A program made the translations under genes and the position numbers. A stretch of 27,339 nucleotides of DNA from a virus. Where the stretch lies: positions 1-27,339 of IMG/VR virus record IMGVR_UViG_3300025889_000773; one strand, given 5' to 3'. The number at the start of each line of letters is the position of its first letter. Position 1 is the stretch's first letter. This document shows positions 1 to 6,735 of the stretch, one piece after another. Below the pieces are notes generated by a model, which saw only the letters and a list, made by a program, of their open reading frames with translations, searched no databases and was not told where the DNA came from.

Positions 1-919
1 AGTCAGCGTTTTGTAGTGTAACATCTCCAGACCTAGCTGTCACAGTTGTTAGTTCTGAAGGATCAATAACTGATGAACCTGAACGATTTAGTATCTGTGT
101 TATTGCAGTAGTTGCTGTTCTACTTACCGCAACTAAAGTTGAAGAAGAAGCTGAGTTTAATACTGATGTCCCTGCTCTGTTAAATACAGAACTTATAATA
201 CTGTTTAAAGTCCTGCCAAATACTGTTAATGTGCTGGAAGTAGATCCAGAACCTGCTGGGCCTGCTGGGCCTTGTGGCCCTTGTATACCTTGGGGGCCTT
301 GAGCACCCGTGGCACCGTCGTTTCCATCCTGACCGTCTTGACCGTTATTTCCGGCTGGCCCTTGGGGGCCTGTGGCTCCTTGGATTCCTTGTGGCCCTTG
401 TGGCCCTTGTGGCCCTTGTGCGCCGTCATTTCCATCCTGTCCTGCGGGGCCTGTGGCTCCTTGGATTCCTTGGATTCCTTGTGGCCCTTGAGCGCCAGTC
501 TCGCCCTGTGGCCCTTGTGGCCCTGTCTCGCCTTGTTCGCCTCGTCCACCACCACTAGAGTAGACAACTGAACTGCCTTTAGTTCCACTAGCTGCGCCTA
601 GCTCGTCTAATGAGCCTGCATCAATAGTAGAGCCGTCCGTCATGGTACATACTAAATGACCATCTATGTCTAGCTCTACAGAGGATATGCCTAAACCTTC
701 AGGGCCAGCTTCACCGTCCTTACCGTCTGTACCGTCCTTGCCGTCCTTACCGTCCCTACCGGGAACACCGTCCTTACCGGGAATACCTTGTGGCCCCTGC
801 GGCCCCTGTGGCCCTTGAGCACCTGTGTCTCCTTTAGGGCCAATTTGCTTTGTTACAGCGTTGATCTTAGACTCTAAGGAGTCATAGACCGCTGCTAGCT
901 TTAGATCAGGATTAATCAT
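1..919 (-). CDS. Collagen-like virion/tail protein, cut by the left edge
   Basis: This frame starts at an ATG that shares one base with the portal stop (TAATG) and stays open for 306 codons to the edge, so the C-terminus is missing. Residues 1-26 are a short helical leader. Residues 27-75 are an uninterrupted Gly-X-Y block rich in GPQ, GKD and GPK triplets. Residues 76-126 form a non-collagen spacer containing [12 protein letters not shown] and [10 protein letters not shown]. Residues 127-223 are a second block of about 32 Gly-X-Y triplets with GPQ, GIQ and GATGP units. The visible remainder is Ser/Thr-rich, with two similar segments ([10 protein letters not shown] and [10 protein letters not shown]). 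Phage collagen-like repeats form trimeric rods in fibres or head/tail decorations. The position straight after the portal suggests a structural protein, but which part of the virion is not shown. The repetitive codons could change copy number by slippage. Confidence 0.85.
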   Translation of the reverse strand, partial: MINPDLKLAAVYDSLESKINAVTKQIGPKGDTGAQGPQGPQGPQGIPGKDGVPGRDGKDGKDGTDGKDGEAGPEGLGISSVELDIDGHLVCTMTDGSTIDAGSLDELGAASGTKGSSVVYSSGGGRGEQGETGPQGPQGETGAQGPQGIQGIQGATGPAGQDGNDGAQGPQGPQGPQGIQGATGPQGPAGNNGQDGQDGNDGATGAQGPQGIQGPQGPAGPAGSGSTSSTLTVFGRTLNSIISSVFNRAGTSVLNSASSSTLVAVSRTATTAITQILNRSGSSVIDPSELTTVTARSGDVTLQNAD

Positions 920-2955
920 TAAGATAGTCTGTTAAGAAGCTGCTGCTCTGCTTGAGCATTTTGCTCTTGTTGCTTACCTTGGGTTTTTAATGTTTTCTCT
1001 TTTAAGTCTATATCCTTCTCTTTCAAAGCTATGTCTGCAATCTTCAGCCTACGCTCAAACTCTTTATCGTCAGCAGTGCCTGCCTTCAGATTGTTAGTGG
1101 CAGCTTTAATCTTATCAATCTCAAGCTCATCAGGCAGCAACTGAGTTTCCGTAGCAATCTTCTGCGCTCTAGCGTTAGACTCCTGTGCCTGACCGTTGAG
1201 TGCTGCTGTCTGTGACTGCTGGAAAGCCATCTGTGCCTGTGCAGCCGCTTGTTGCATCTGCTGTTGTTCAGGTGTAGGCTGTGATGCTTGCTCTGCCTGA
1301 GCCAACTTAGCCATCAGTTCTTCACGGTTAGACAGGTTCATGTTGTCAATGATTGACTGAATCAACGTGTTGTACAGTGGAGACTCTGCTGGCATGGTTT
1401 GCAGTAGCTGCACAAGCTGCGTTACTTCGTACTCACGGGCAATGATGCCTAGAGTAGACGTAGTGTTAAACTTGTAGTCCTTAACAGGATAGTTCTCTGG
1501 GTCAAACTGCATGTAACGACAAGCAGCCATCTTAACAAATGGAATCAAGAAAGACTGCTGGAAGTTAATCAGGGTGCGCTTGTGACGCTTGATGATTGCA
1601 CCAAGGGACATACTGATACCAGCAGCCGTAGCGTCACCATTGATGCTGCCGGGGATACCAGCGGAGTCAATAGCACCTGTAGACATCTGAACCATCTTTT
1701 GTAGTTCTGCTGCCTGTGCAAATGTAATCTGACTAACCTGACCAAAGTTAAAGGGATTGATGACTCCTTTAGGGTCACCGTTGGTCAATAGAATCTTGCC
1801 GGGGCGTACTTCTGGACGAGAGCCTCTAGGGAGCCTTGTAGCGTCCATAGCCATCATTGGGTGTACAGTTAGTGCTAGGGCATCAATACGGGCACGTAGC
1901 TCTGTATCAAGCGCCTTCTGGCTGTTGTAGCCTTTCTCACAAACACCACGTCCCCAGAACCTACCGGGTACTATATCCCAAGGAAATGCCACTACAGGAC
2001 GATCCTGCATCATGTATGGGTTAGCTTCTGCTTTTAACAGTATACCACCATTAGCAATAACAACAATAGCTTCAACGTAGTAGCTTTCATTCTCATCTGC
2101 CTCTGGTTCTTCTATGTCAATATCAGCAATGTCTTCGTCTTCATCAAGCATTGCTTCTTTTTCACCTACCTCCAGCAGGTAGCGAGGCACAAGTCCATAG
2201 TACTTTGTTAGGCGTACTTTGTCTTCGTCGTAGCTCGTTAGGTCTTGATCTGGCTCTAGGTCGTAGTCACTAGCCGCCTGACCTACGTACACGCTCCTGT
2301 AGACACCTTCTTCTTGTAGCTGTTGTACCTTGTGTCGTGGCACAAACTCATCCACAGCAACACCTATAGCGTCCTCAATGGACGTAGCTACTGGGTCAAT
2401 CAGGAAGTTCTGTGGGAGTACAGGGCGTAGTTTAACTACTGTACGGTCTGTGACGTTAACACCTACTGCCTGTAACTGTCCGTCCATGATGGGCTGTGTA
2501 GCAGGAGCCATCTCTTTGACTTCCTCTAGCACTACTTCAGCTACACCAGTACCAAACACAGCACTGTTGATTAGACACTCACCTACTTGCTTACGTATCT
2601 GTGTCTTCTCAAAGTCCTCATGCAGCTTTTGTCGCAAATAAACGACATCCTGTGCCTCTGCGTCCCCAAGATCGTCGGTAATGTCAAAATACTTACCACG
2701 ACCAAAGGTTGCTTCCTCAATCTCAGCTACACTAGACTCTACAGCCTGCTGTAATGCAGGTGAAATGATACGTGAACGCTCACTTTTGCGCTCCATGTCC
2801 TCTGCGGCCCAGATTCCACGCCACAAACGGTAGAATTCTTCAAATCTTTCTGCATAATTGGACTCATAGTGGTCTCTCCACGAGTCACACTTAGCCATTA
2901 CCCAGTTTTCTAGGTGTTCATCGCTCGACAGAACGTCATTATCACCGTAATCCAT
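919..2955 (-). CDS. Portal (head-tail connector) protein
   Basis: This 678-aa protein is the likely dodecameric portal at the phage vertex, through which terminase pumps DNA. The N-terminal 60% has portal-like features: an acidic helical start with YRLWRGIWAA, then the SRIISPALQQAVES and EIEEATFGRGKYFD segments, an LRPVLPQNFLIDPVA region, and VPGRFWGRGVCEKG. From about residue 550 the chain is long, helical and Gln/Ala-rich (QQQMQQAAAQAQ) with charged repeats near KEKDIDLKEKTLK. That recalls the helical barrel at the C-terminus of P22-type portals, and the length is closer to P22 (725 aa) than to T7 gp8 (536 aa). It follows large terminase and a small basic ORF, the usual packaging order. It overlaps both neighbours by one base. 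Assignment rests on motifs, size and context. Confidence 0.85.
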   Translation of the reverse strand: MDYGDNDVLSSDEHLENWVMAKCDSWRDHYESNYAERFEEFYRLWRGIWAAEDMERKSERSRIISPALQQAVESSVAEIEEATFGRGKYFDITDDLGDAEAQDVVYLRQKLHEDFEKTQIRKQVGECLINSAVFGTGVAEVVLEEVKEMAPATQPIMDGQLQAVGVNVTDRTVVKLRPVLPQNFLIDPVATSIEDAIGVAVDEFVPRHKVQQLQEEGVYRSVYVGQAASDYDLEPDQDLTSYDEDKVRLTKYYGLVPRYLLEVGEKEAMLDEDEDIADIDIEEPEADENESYYVEAIVVIANGGILLKAEANPYMMQDRPVVAFPWDIVPGRFWGRGVCEKGYNSQKALDTELRARIDALALTVHPMMAMDATRLPRGSRPEVRPGKILLTNGDPKGVINPFNFGQVSQITFAQAAELQKMVQMSTGAIDSAGIPGSINGDATAAGISMSLGAIIKRHKRTLINFQQSFLIPFVKMAACRYMQFDPENYPVKDYKFNTTSTLGIIAREYEVTQLVQLLQTMPAESPLYNTLIQSIIDNMNLSNREELMAKLAQAEQASQPTPEQQQMQQAAAQAQMAFQQSQTAALNGQAQESNARAQKIATETQLLPDELEIDKIKAATNNLKAGTADDKEFERRLKIADIALKEKDIDLKEKTLKTQGKQQEQNAQAEQQLLNRLS

Positions 2956-3122
2956 TACCGACCCCTTCGTAATTTTCTATTTCGGGCTGTTTTGGCTGCT
3001 TGCTTGAACGATTTAGCGGTAGGAGCGCCTTTACTGCCGGGTTTACGCATCGTTTCACCGCTACCGGCTTTAATACGCCTACGCTTGGCATGAATGTTGG
3101 CATATAGTCCTTTCTTGGGCAT
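2955..3122 (-). CDS. Small basic conserved phage protein (55 aa)
   Basis: This short ORF begins MPKKGLYANIHAKRRR and ends RNRKLRRGR, with about a third Lys/Arg. It starts one base after the large-terminase stop, and its stop shares a base with the portal start (TAATG). Proteins with the same MPKKGLYANIHAKR opening recur in podovirus genomes beside packaging and connector genes, as I recall from family knowledge. No function is established that I know of. The charge would suit nucleic acid or procapsid binding, which is inference. The tight placement and sensible amino acid composition make it a real gene despite its length. Confidence 0.8.
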   Translation of the reverse strand: MPKKGLYANIHAKRRRIKAGSGETMRKPGSKGAPTAKSFKQAAKTARNRKLRRGR

Positions 3123-3123
3123 G

Positions 3124-4374
3124 TTAATATCCTGTTACTGCATCCAAGACTTCAAGATCATCAATCTCAAAGTCATAACTGTAGGCTACTTTAGCCAGTT
3201 GGTCTGTGTACGCAAAGGCATCCACAAGGTCATCGTGGGTCAGTGGGTCAGGGAACTGAAACAACTGGTCTAAGAATCTACTGTTCCATTCACCTTTGCC
3301 TAGAGTAATCTGACCATTCTCAAATCTACCCTGTAAGGCCCACATGATTCTGTCTGTCTTCTTACGGTTACCGTGGGTTAGTTCTTCTACAACAAAGAAT
3401 CTACCACGCTGCTTCATCAAGTCCATTAGGGGAGACATAACAGCTTGCTTGGATATACCACGCTCTATGCCTACACTAATGGGCCTGTAGTCCCTAACAG
3501 CCTCAAATATCTTCCTAGCTGTCTCCGCTAAGTCCCAGCGACCATGTATGATGTTCTCTAGGTGCCAGCCATTCTCATTTACTTTTACAACAGCAATGGC
3601 TGATTCATCCAGCTTAGAGTTTTTAGTTCTTTTCTTGCTTACGTCCTCAAAGCCAGCTAAGTCAATGCTTATGTAGTAGTCACCTATCTCCGGTGACTCA
3701 CCAAATACAACCCAGTCTTCCTTAAACATCTCTGAGCCTCTAGCTTCAAAGGATGCCATAAACTCTTGACGGAATGCGTAGGATGACATAGACTTCTTAG
3801 CTAGGTCAATCTCATCTGGGTCTAACAACTCATTGTCATAACTTGTAAAGTGCCATGCAGAGTATGACTCATCGTCCTCTAGCTCTGCGTACTTGTACAG
3901 GTCGTAGAAGTGATTACGCCCCATAGGTGTACCAATGAACAGTGCAGCACCCTTCTGGTCAGCCAAGGCAGGTCTAAGGATCTGCTCAAAGACTTCAGGC
4001 TTCATGTCTGCGTACTCGTCCATCACTAGGAACTTTAGTGACACACCACGCATAGTCTCTGGCCTGTCAGCACCCTTGAGGCTGATGGTTGCACCATTGA
4101 CCAGCTTAATCTGTAGGTTGTTAATGTGACTAGAGGTTACAACAGGGTGCGCCAGCTCCAATAGTGTTTGCCACATAATGTCTCTGGCTTGTCCCTGTGT
4201 TGGAGCTACATAGAACACATGCCCTTTGTCTGCCTGTAGGGCATTAACAATCAACATCCATGCTGCTAGTCTGGACTTACCTGTACGTCTACCAGCAGCT
4301 ACAATCTTAAATCTAGTGTCATCCGCCCAGACTTGCTTTTGCCAATCTAGCAGTTGTATGTTTAGTTCAGTCAC
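3124..4374 (-). CDS. terL: Terminase large subunit (ATPase-nuclease)
   Basis: This 416-aa protein is the DNA packaging motor. The ATPase domain has Walker A AAGRRTGKS (residues 26-34), Walker B FLVMDE (115-120, with Asp119 and catalytic Glu120) and a coupling motif FIGTP (146-150). The RNase H-like nuclease domain has a first acidic motif SIDLAG (Asp238), GIERG (Glu304) and a C-terminal HDDLVDA (Asp381/Asp382). It would bind the portal at the procapsid vertex, translocate DNA using ATP and cut the concatemer. The start is GTG at 4374, directly after the TAA of the upstream gene, so translational coupling is likely. Its small-subunit partner is probably the AT-hook protein at the head of this operon. 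Confidence 0.95.
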   Translation of the reverse strand: MTELNIQLLDWQKQVWADDTRFKIVAAGRRTGKSRLAAWMLIVNALQADKGHVFYVAPTQGQARDIMWQTLLELAHPVVTSSHINNLQIKLVNGATISLKGADRPETMRGVSLKFLVMDEYADMKPEVFEQILRPALADQKGAALFIGTPMGRNHFYDLYKYAELEDDESYSAWHFTSYDNELLDPDEIDLAKKSMSSYAFRQEFMASFEARGSEMFKEDWVVFGESPEIGDYYISIDLAGFEDVSKKRTKNSKLDESAIAVVKVNENGWHLENIIHGRWDLAETARKIFEAVRDYRPISVGIERGISKQAVMSPLMDLMKQRGRFFVVEELTHGNRKKTDRIMWALQGRFENGQITLGKGEWNSRFLDQLFQFPDPLTHDDLVDAFAYTDQLAKVAYSYDFEIDDLEVLDAVTGY

Positions 4375-4899
4375 TTATAAGTCTAAATCTTTTTTTAATT
4401 TTTCAAGCTCAGTCTTAAATTGTTTACCATAAGGCAGTCTTTCTGTAGGCCAATCTCGCATAGTAGGGACAGAAGATTTATTACCTCCTAGTAAGTACCC
4501 GCCTATTATTTGGTCTAAACGTGAGTGTTTGACCCATTTGTCAAAAGGTCTTTTTTCACCGCGTTCCGCTTCTCTTTTGTAAGACTCTTTTAACCATCCT
4601 CGTGTAACAGGGTCAGTAACAGCACTTTGATATAAGCGTTCTGCTCTTTCAGGGTCTATTTCTTTTATAAGATGTAAACCTTCTCCTATAAGCATCTCTT
4701 TTCTATAGTTAGGGCCAGCATTAAACCTTTTGAATTTAGCATCATTTATGTAAATTTGGGGCTTACCAGTAGGTGAGTCATCTCCTATTTTTGTTTCAGC
4801 CCATCTAAAATCTTCTTCTCCAAACTCTTGTTGAGCTTCTTCTGGGGATACTACAGCCTCATTGATGGCACTATAGAATTTAGTCTTAAAGTCACTCAT
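4375..4899 (-). CDS. Conserved phage protein of unknown function (174 aa)
   Basis: I do not assign a function. The sequence is soluble-looking and charged, with no signal peptide or membrane segment. Recognisable stretches are GKPQIYIND, FNAGPNYRKEMLIGEGLHLIK (about 60-80), DPERAERLYQSA, PFDKWVKHSRLDQIIGGYLL and a Lys-rich C-terminus (LEKLKKDLDL). Similar proteins with an NAGPNYR...LHLIK-type core occur in other podovirus packaging/lysis regions, by memory of the family only. It lies between the endolysin/47-aa genes and large terminase, and its stop abuts the terminase GTG, so it is probably co-translated with terminase. A packaging or assembly role is possible but unproven. Confidence 0.8.
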   Translation of the reverse strand: MSDFKTKFYSAINEAVVSPEEAQQEFGEEDFRWAETKIGDDSPTGKPQIYINDAKFKRFNAGPNYRKEMLIGEGLHLIKEIDPERAERLYQSAVTDPVTRGWLKESYKREAERGEKRPFDKWVKHSRLDQIIGGYLLGGNKSSVPTMRDWPTERLPYGKQFKTELEKLKKDLDL

Positions 4900-4915
4900 T
4901 TACTTCGCTACTCTC

Positions 4916-5059
4916 TTAGTCATAGAACCATCTGACTATGTACTCGTCTAAATCTTCTTCCTCTGCACACTCATACTCAGCATCTAAATCAGGATCACCG
5001 TCCCAGTTTAGATCCTCTTGCTGTGCTAAGGTTTTCTTGTATTCTCTGTTAGTAAGCAC
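4916..5059 (-). CDS. Small acidic protein (47 aa)
   Basis: This ORF starts at GTG; an in-frame TAG lies two codons upstream, so no longer reading is possible. A GGAG sits 10 bases before the GTG. The product (start VLTNREYKKTLAQQEDLNW, middle DPDLDAEYECAEEEDLDEY) is strongly acidic with one Cys. It has no recognisable domain. It fills an otherwise empty 195-base gap between the M15 endolysin and the 174-aa gene and sits just after two short hairpins. Low Lys/Arg and high Asp/Glu could indicate a small inhibitor or adaptor, but that is speculation. Confidence 0.55.
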   Translation of the reverse strand: MLTNREYKKTLAQQEDLNWDGDPDLDAEYECAEEEDLDEYIVRWFYD

Positions 5060-5064
5060 TAACT

Positions 5065-5095
5065 AATAGCTCCGCTATTCGCGCCACGCAGTGGC
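5065..5095. other. Two adjacent perfect short hairpins
   Basis: AATAGC-TCC-GCTATT (5065-5079) and GCCAC-GCA-GTGGC (5083-5095) are perfect inverted repeats with three-base loops, separated by three bases. On the minus-strand transcript they lie exactly at the end of the M15 endolysin gene and before the GTG of the 47-aa gene. There is no U-run, so they are not classic intrinsic terminators. They could be an RNase III or other processing site, or could tune translation of the next gene, since the second hairpin in transcript order contains the GGAG. Confidence 0.5.
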
Positions 5096-5445
5096 TAGGT
5101 ATATGTCCACATTACAGGTGTATCAGTAACTCTAATGTCCACATGCACAAAGCCTCCGGCAACACCAATCCCAGTAAAGCCTAACTTAACAGCATTCTTT
5201 ACTATAGTGTACCTTTGTAAACCAGAGGACACAGCTATGTCCGCTGCAATACCTTGTGCATGTGTACCCGGTCGTTTCTTACCTAGTTCAATAGGATGGT
5301 CAGGTGATCTATAGCCACTTGTGATAACAAAAGGGAAGCCACAGTGCTCTCTAAGCTCGTCTAGGGCAAAAATCAGTTCATCTTCTATCTCATTCTCGCC
5401 TGTGGCTTGACAAGTAAACTCATCCCTACTGAAGTACTTAAACAT
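5095..5445 (-). CDS. M15-family peptidase, probable endolysin
   Basis: This 116-aa single-domain protein is a zinc peptidase that probably cleaves peptidoglycan peptide stems at lysis. Motifs follow the M15 (VanY/D,D-carboxypeptidase-like) pattern: TSGYRSPDHP (from residue 42), THAQGIAADI with zinc ligands His62 and Asp69, and FVHVDI with His101. I chose the ATG at 5445 (MFKYFSRDEF) over an earlier in-frame ATG at 5484, because AAGGAG lies nine bases before it and the earlier start would overlap the upstream gene by 47 bases. It overlaps the AT-hook gene by eight bases. There is no signal peptide, so a holin would be needed. A virion-associated role is the alternative. Confidence 0.85.
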   Translation of the reverse strand: MFKYFSRDEFTCQATGENEIEDELIFALDELREHCGFPFVITSGYRSPDHPIELGKKRPGTHAQGIAADIAVSSGLQRYTIVKNAVKLGFTGIGVAGGFVHVDIRVTDTPVMWTYT

Positions 5446-5830
5446 CTTTAAACTCTCCTTCAATAGGTTCTTTAGGTGTAACATCTGTCTCTACAGACCC
5501 ACTACCTATACCTGAGATAGTTATGGATACCGCAGAGCGCCCACCGGCACTATCTTTTTCAAAGTAGCTAAGGGGTAACATCCTGTCCATAACTAACTTC
5601 CAAGCAGCAGCTTGATTCTTATGGTCATCATTTAGTGCTGCATCAAAGATACTGTCTAATACTTTACGAGACTTAGGGGAAGCTAACATCCTAGCCTTGT
5701 ACTCATTAATAATCGAAGCATCACCTTTAGGTCTACCTACCTTACCCCTAGAGCCAGTAGTCTTCTTAACTACCTCGTCTTTCCTAGGTCTACCCCGCTT
5801 ACGCTTTGGAGGATCATCTTGATTATCCAT
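5438..5830 (-). CDS. AT-hook DNA-binding protein, small-terminase candidate
   Basis: This is the first gene of the late leftward operon, 130 aa. The N-terminal third is very basic and carries a canonical AT-hook core KRGRPRKD (about residues 11-18) and a second GRPKG (about 32-36), which bind the minor groove of AT-rich DNA. The middle (MLASPKSRKVLDSIFDAALNDDHKNQ) is helical, and the C-terminal tail is acidic (EPIEGEFKDV). Small terminases have an N-terminal DNA-binding region, a helical oligomerisation core and a variable tail, and usually precede large terminase. That context makes TerS the best guess. A transcription regulator is the alternative. The start has a weak AAGG ten bases upstream. 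Confidence 0.65.
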   Translation of the reverse strand: MDNQDDPPKRKRGRPRKDEVVKKTTGSRGKVGRPKGDASIINEYKARMLASPKSRKVLDSIFDAALNDDHKNQAAAWKLVMDRMLPLSYFEKDSAGGRSAVSITISGIGSGSVETDVTPKEPIEGEFKDV

Positions 5831-5867
5831 AATGTATTTACCTTAACATTCTTTAAGATACCTATTT

Positions 5868-5896
5868 ATTATAGCATATTTTTTAGCATTTGTCAA
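5868..5896 (-). promoter_or_regulatory. Consensus sigma70 promoter for the leftward operon
   Basis: Read on the minus strand, TTGACA (5896-5891) is followed by exactly 17 bases and TATAAT (5873-5868). Both hexamers match the consensus at all six positions. Transcription would start near 5861, giving about a 30-base leader before the AT-hook gene at 5830. The spacer is AT-rich. Such a perfect promoter means host sigma70 RNA polymerase can transcribe the packaging and structural genes without a phage polymerase. If these are late genes, something must restrain it early. Confidence 0.9.
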
Positions 5897-5917
5897 GTAC
5901 TTTTTACTGTTATTTTC

Positions 5918-5956
5918 TTGACTGAGTCAAAGTTTATATTTCTCTTTTGTTAACAA
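5918..5956. promoter_or_regulatory. Two palindromes upstream of the leftward promoter
   Basis: TTGACT-G-AGTCAA (5918-5930) is a perfect 13-base palindrome, 22 bases upstream of the leftward -35. TTGTTAACAA (5947-5956) is a perfect 10-base palindrome further upstream. Both are shaped like sites for dimeric regulators. The position upstream of the -35 would suit an activator or upstream operator. No regulator gene is identified in the window, so the binding partner is unknown. Confidence 0.5.
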
Positions 5957-6084
5957 GGGGTTACACAGGCTAGCAAATGCTTACTTTTTTAATAATTTAC
6001 TATTGTTTTCTAATTTTCACTTTTGAGTACTGGAGTGCCTACTACAATAATTAGTCAGCGCACAGGCCCACCCCCGTACCTTTG

Positions 6085-6250
6085 TCGTTAGCCCACCCTT
6101 AGCACAACAGTTAGTCTTAGGTTTGCCCCAGATTACAACAGTTAGACTATGGCGCACCAAAGAGCCTAACGGTTAGACTTAGGTGCGCAACAGATTACAA
6201 CAGTTAGACTTAGGTGCTAGGTTGTTTCCGTTAATGAGTACAACAGTTAG
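6085..6250 (+). repeat. GTTAG direct-repeat array with 31-base period
   Basis: GTTAG begins at 6087, 6110, 6141, 6172, 6203 and 6246. The four central copies are spaced exactly 31 bases apart (about three DNA turns), the last by 43 and the first by 23. Three full 31-base units run 6108-6138, 6139-6169 and 6170-6200, followed by a 43-base unit at 6201-6243. The best conserved part is CAGTTAGACTTAGGTGCGC, ending in CAGATTACAA in units 1 and 3. ACAACAGTTAG is exact at 6104, 6135, 6197 and 6240. Helically phased direct repeats in a divergent spacer resemble origin iterons or an operator array. It does not have the spacer diversity of a CRISPR. Confidence 0.8.
6152..6188. other. Cruciform-capable dyad inside the repeat array
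   Basis: GCGCACC (6152-6158) is the exact reverse complement of GGTGCGC (6182-6188). Nested between them is the 11-base palindrome CTAAC-G-GTTAG (6166-6176), with further pairs GA/TC just outside it. The two symmetries are centred within one base (6170 and 6171). The dyad falls across the junction of two 31-base units, so one GTTAG copy is converted into a two-sided site. It could be a cruciform, a dimer-binding operator, or an RNA hairpin. Confidence 0.6.
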
Positions 6251-6315
6251 CTTGTGTGGGCCTGAGAATGCTTGAGAGTGAGAGTCTATATAGTAGGCTC
6301 TAAGGCTCTCTCCAG

Positions 6316-6343
6316 TAGTCATAAGACCATCAATGCCTATAAC
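6316..6343 (+). promoter_or_regulatory. Weak candidate rightward promoter
   Basis: TAGTCA (6316-6321, four of six matches to TTGACA) and TATAAC (6338-6343, five of six matches to TATAAT) are 16 bases apart, about 80 bases before the first early gene. This is the best rightward sigma70-like pair I found in the spacer. The early genes must be transcribed from this region, but the match is modest and the true promoter may instead lie in the repeat array. Confidence 0.3.
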
Positions 6344-6422
6344 AATAAGTTCTAAGCCTAGGGTATACATTGTGTTAATGCTCAGGCAATATGCTCAACA
6401 ACAGTAACAACAAGGACAGACA

Positions 6423-6647
6423 ATGACACTAGAAAAGAAGTTTTGGCAATGGGTAAGCAAAGAGCGAATACGCTTTAAGAGTGAAGATCACAAGTTTATC
6501 GTTCACCAGTTTGATGCGGATGCTGAAGTTACATATTTCAGCAGGTATCCTGACGGCGACGGATACTATGACGTTCAAACGCTAGTGACATTCAGCGACG
6601 GATCAAAAACTAATTTTAACTACAAAGGGGAAGAAGGCTGGTATTAG
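6423..6647 (+). CDS. Small early protein of unknown function (74 aa)
   Basis: This is the first gene of the rightward arm, with AAGGAC eight bases before the ATG. The product starts MTLEKKFWQWVSKERIRF and is rich in aromatic residues (Trp, Tyr, Phe) and Asp, including SRYPDGDGYYDVQ and FSDGSKTNFNYKGEEGWY. It has no membrane segment and no recognised domain. The composition suggests a small compact beta protein. First-expressed small phage proteins often inhibit or redirect host functions, which is a positional inference only. It is followed by a hairpin at 6664-6689. Confidence 0.7.
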   Translation: MTLEKKFWQWVSKERIRFKSEDHKFIVHQFDADAEVTYFSRYPDGDGYYDVQTLVTFSDGSKTNFNYKGEEGWY

Positions 6648-6663
6648 CGCCTAGTGCCCCATA

Positions 6664-6689
6664 GATAACCCTTGCAATCAGGGGTTATC
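6664..6689 (+). other. Intergenic hairpin after the first early gene
   Basis: GATAACCC (6664-6671) and GGGTTATC (6682-6689) form a perfect 8-base-pair stem with a 10-base loop. No U-run follows, so strong intrinsic termination is unlikely. It could weaken read-through, stabilise the upstream transcript end, or be a processing site. It immediately precedes a GTG (6691) that could start a longer form of the next gene, which argues against that GTG being efficiently used. Confidence 0.5.
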
Positions 6690-6735
6690 AGTGGCAGCAT
6701 TACGCCAAACACAACAACAGAAGAAGGATAGAGAC

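Larger units (their letters stand above)
5831..6422. other. Divergent intergenic region, candidate control region/origin
   Basis: This 592-base stretch separates the leftward late operon from the rightward early genes and has no convincing coding sequence. The left third is AT-rich and holds the strong leftward promoter and two palindromes. The middle holds the GTTAG repeat array and a cruciform-capable dyad. The right third leads to the first early gene at 6423, with a weak rightward promoter candidate and an AACAACAG-rich leader. A divergent, repeat-bearing, AT-rich spacer is a typical place for phage early promoters, operators and replication origins. Which of these it is cannot be told from sequence alone. 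Confidence 0.7.

Noticed and set aside
240-560. CRISPR-like or tandem DNA repeats (GGCCCTTGTGGCCC units)
   Set aside because: The units are short, irregular and keep a 3-base/9-base coding period, as expected of collagen triplets, with no spacers.
226-588. Open frames on both strands in the GC-rich triplet repeat area
   Set aside because: They are shadows of the collagen-like gene; the Gly-X-Y frame starting at 919 explains the repeats.
6281-6302. TATATAGT as a rightward -10 box with a small AGAGTC/GGCTCT hairpin
   Set aside because: No -35-like hexamer lies 16-18 bases upstream, and the hairpin needs a G-U pair and a nine-base loop.
6179-6370. 63-aa minus-strand ORF in the intergenic region
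   Set aside because: It crosses the GTTAG repeat array and lacks a ribosome site; its composition looks non-coding.
6334-6408. 24-codon plus-strand ORF before the first early gene (MPITISSKPR...)
   Set aside because: It has no ribosome site and no conserved feature; a leader peptide cannot be excluded but is not supported.
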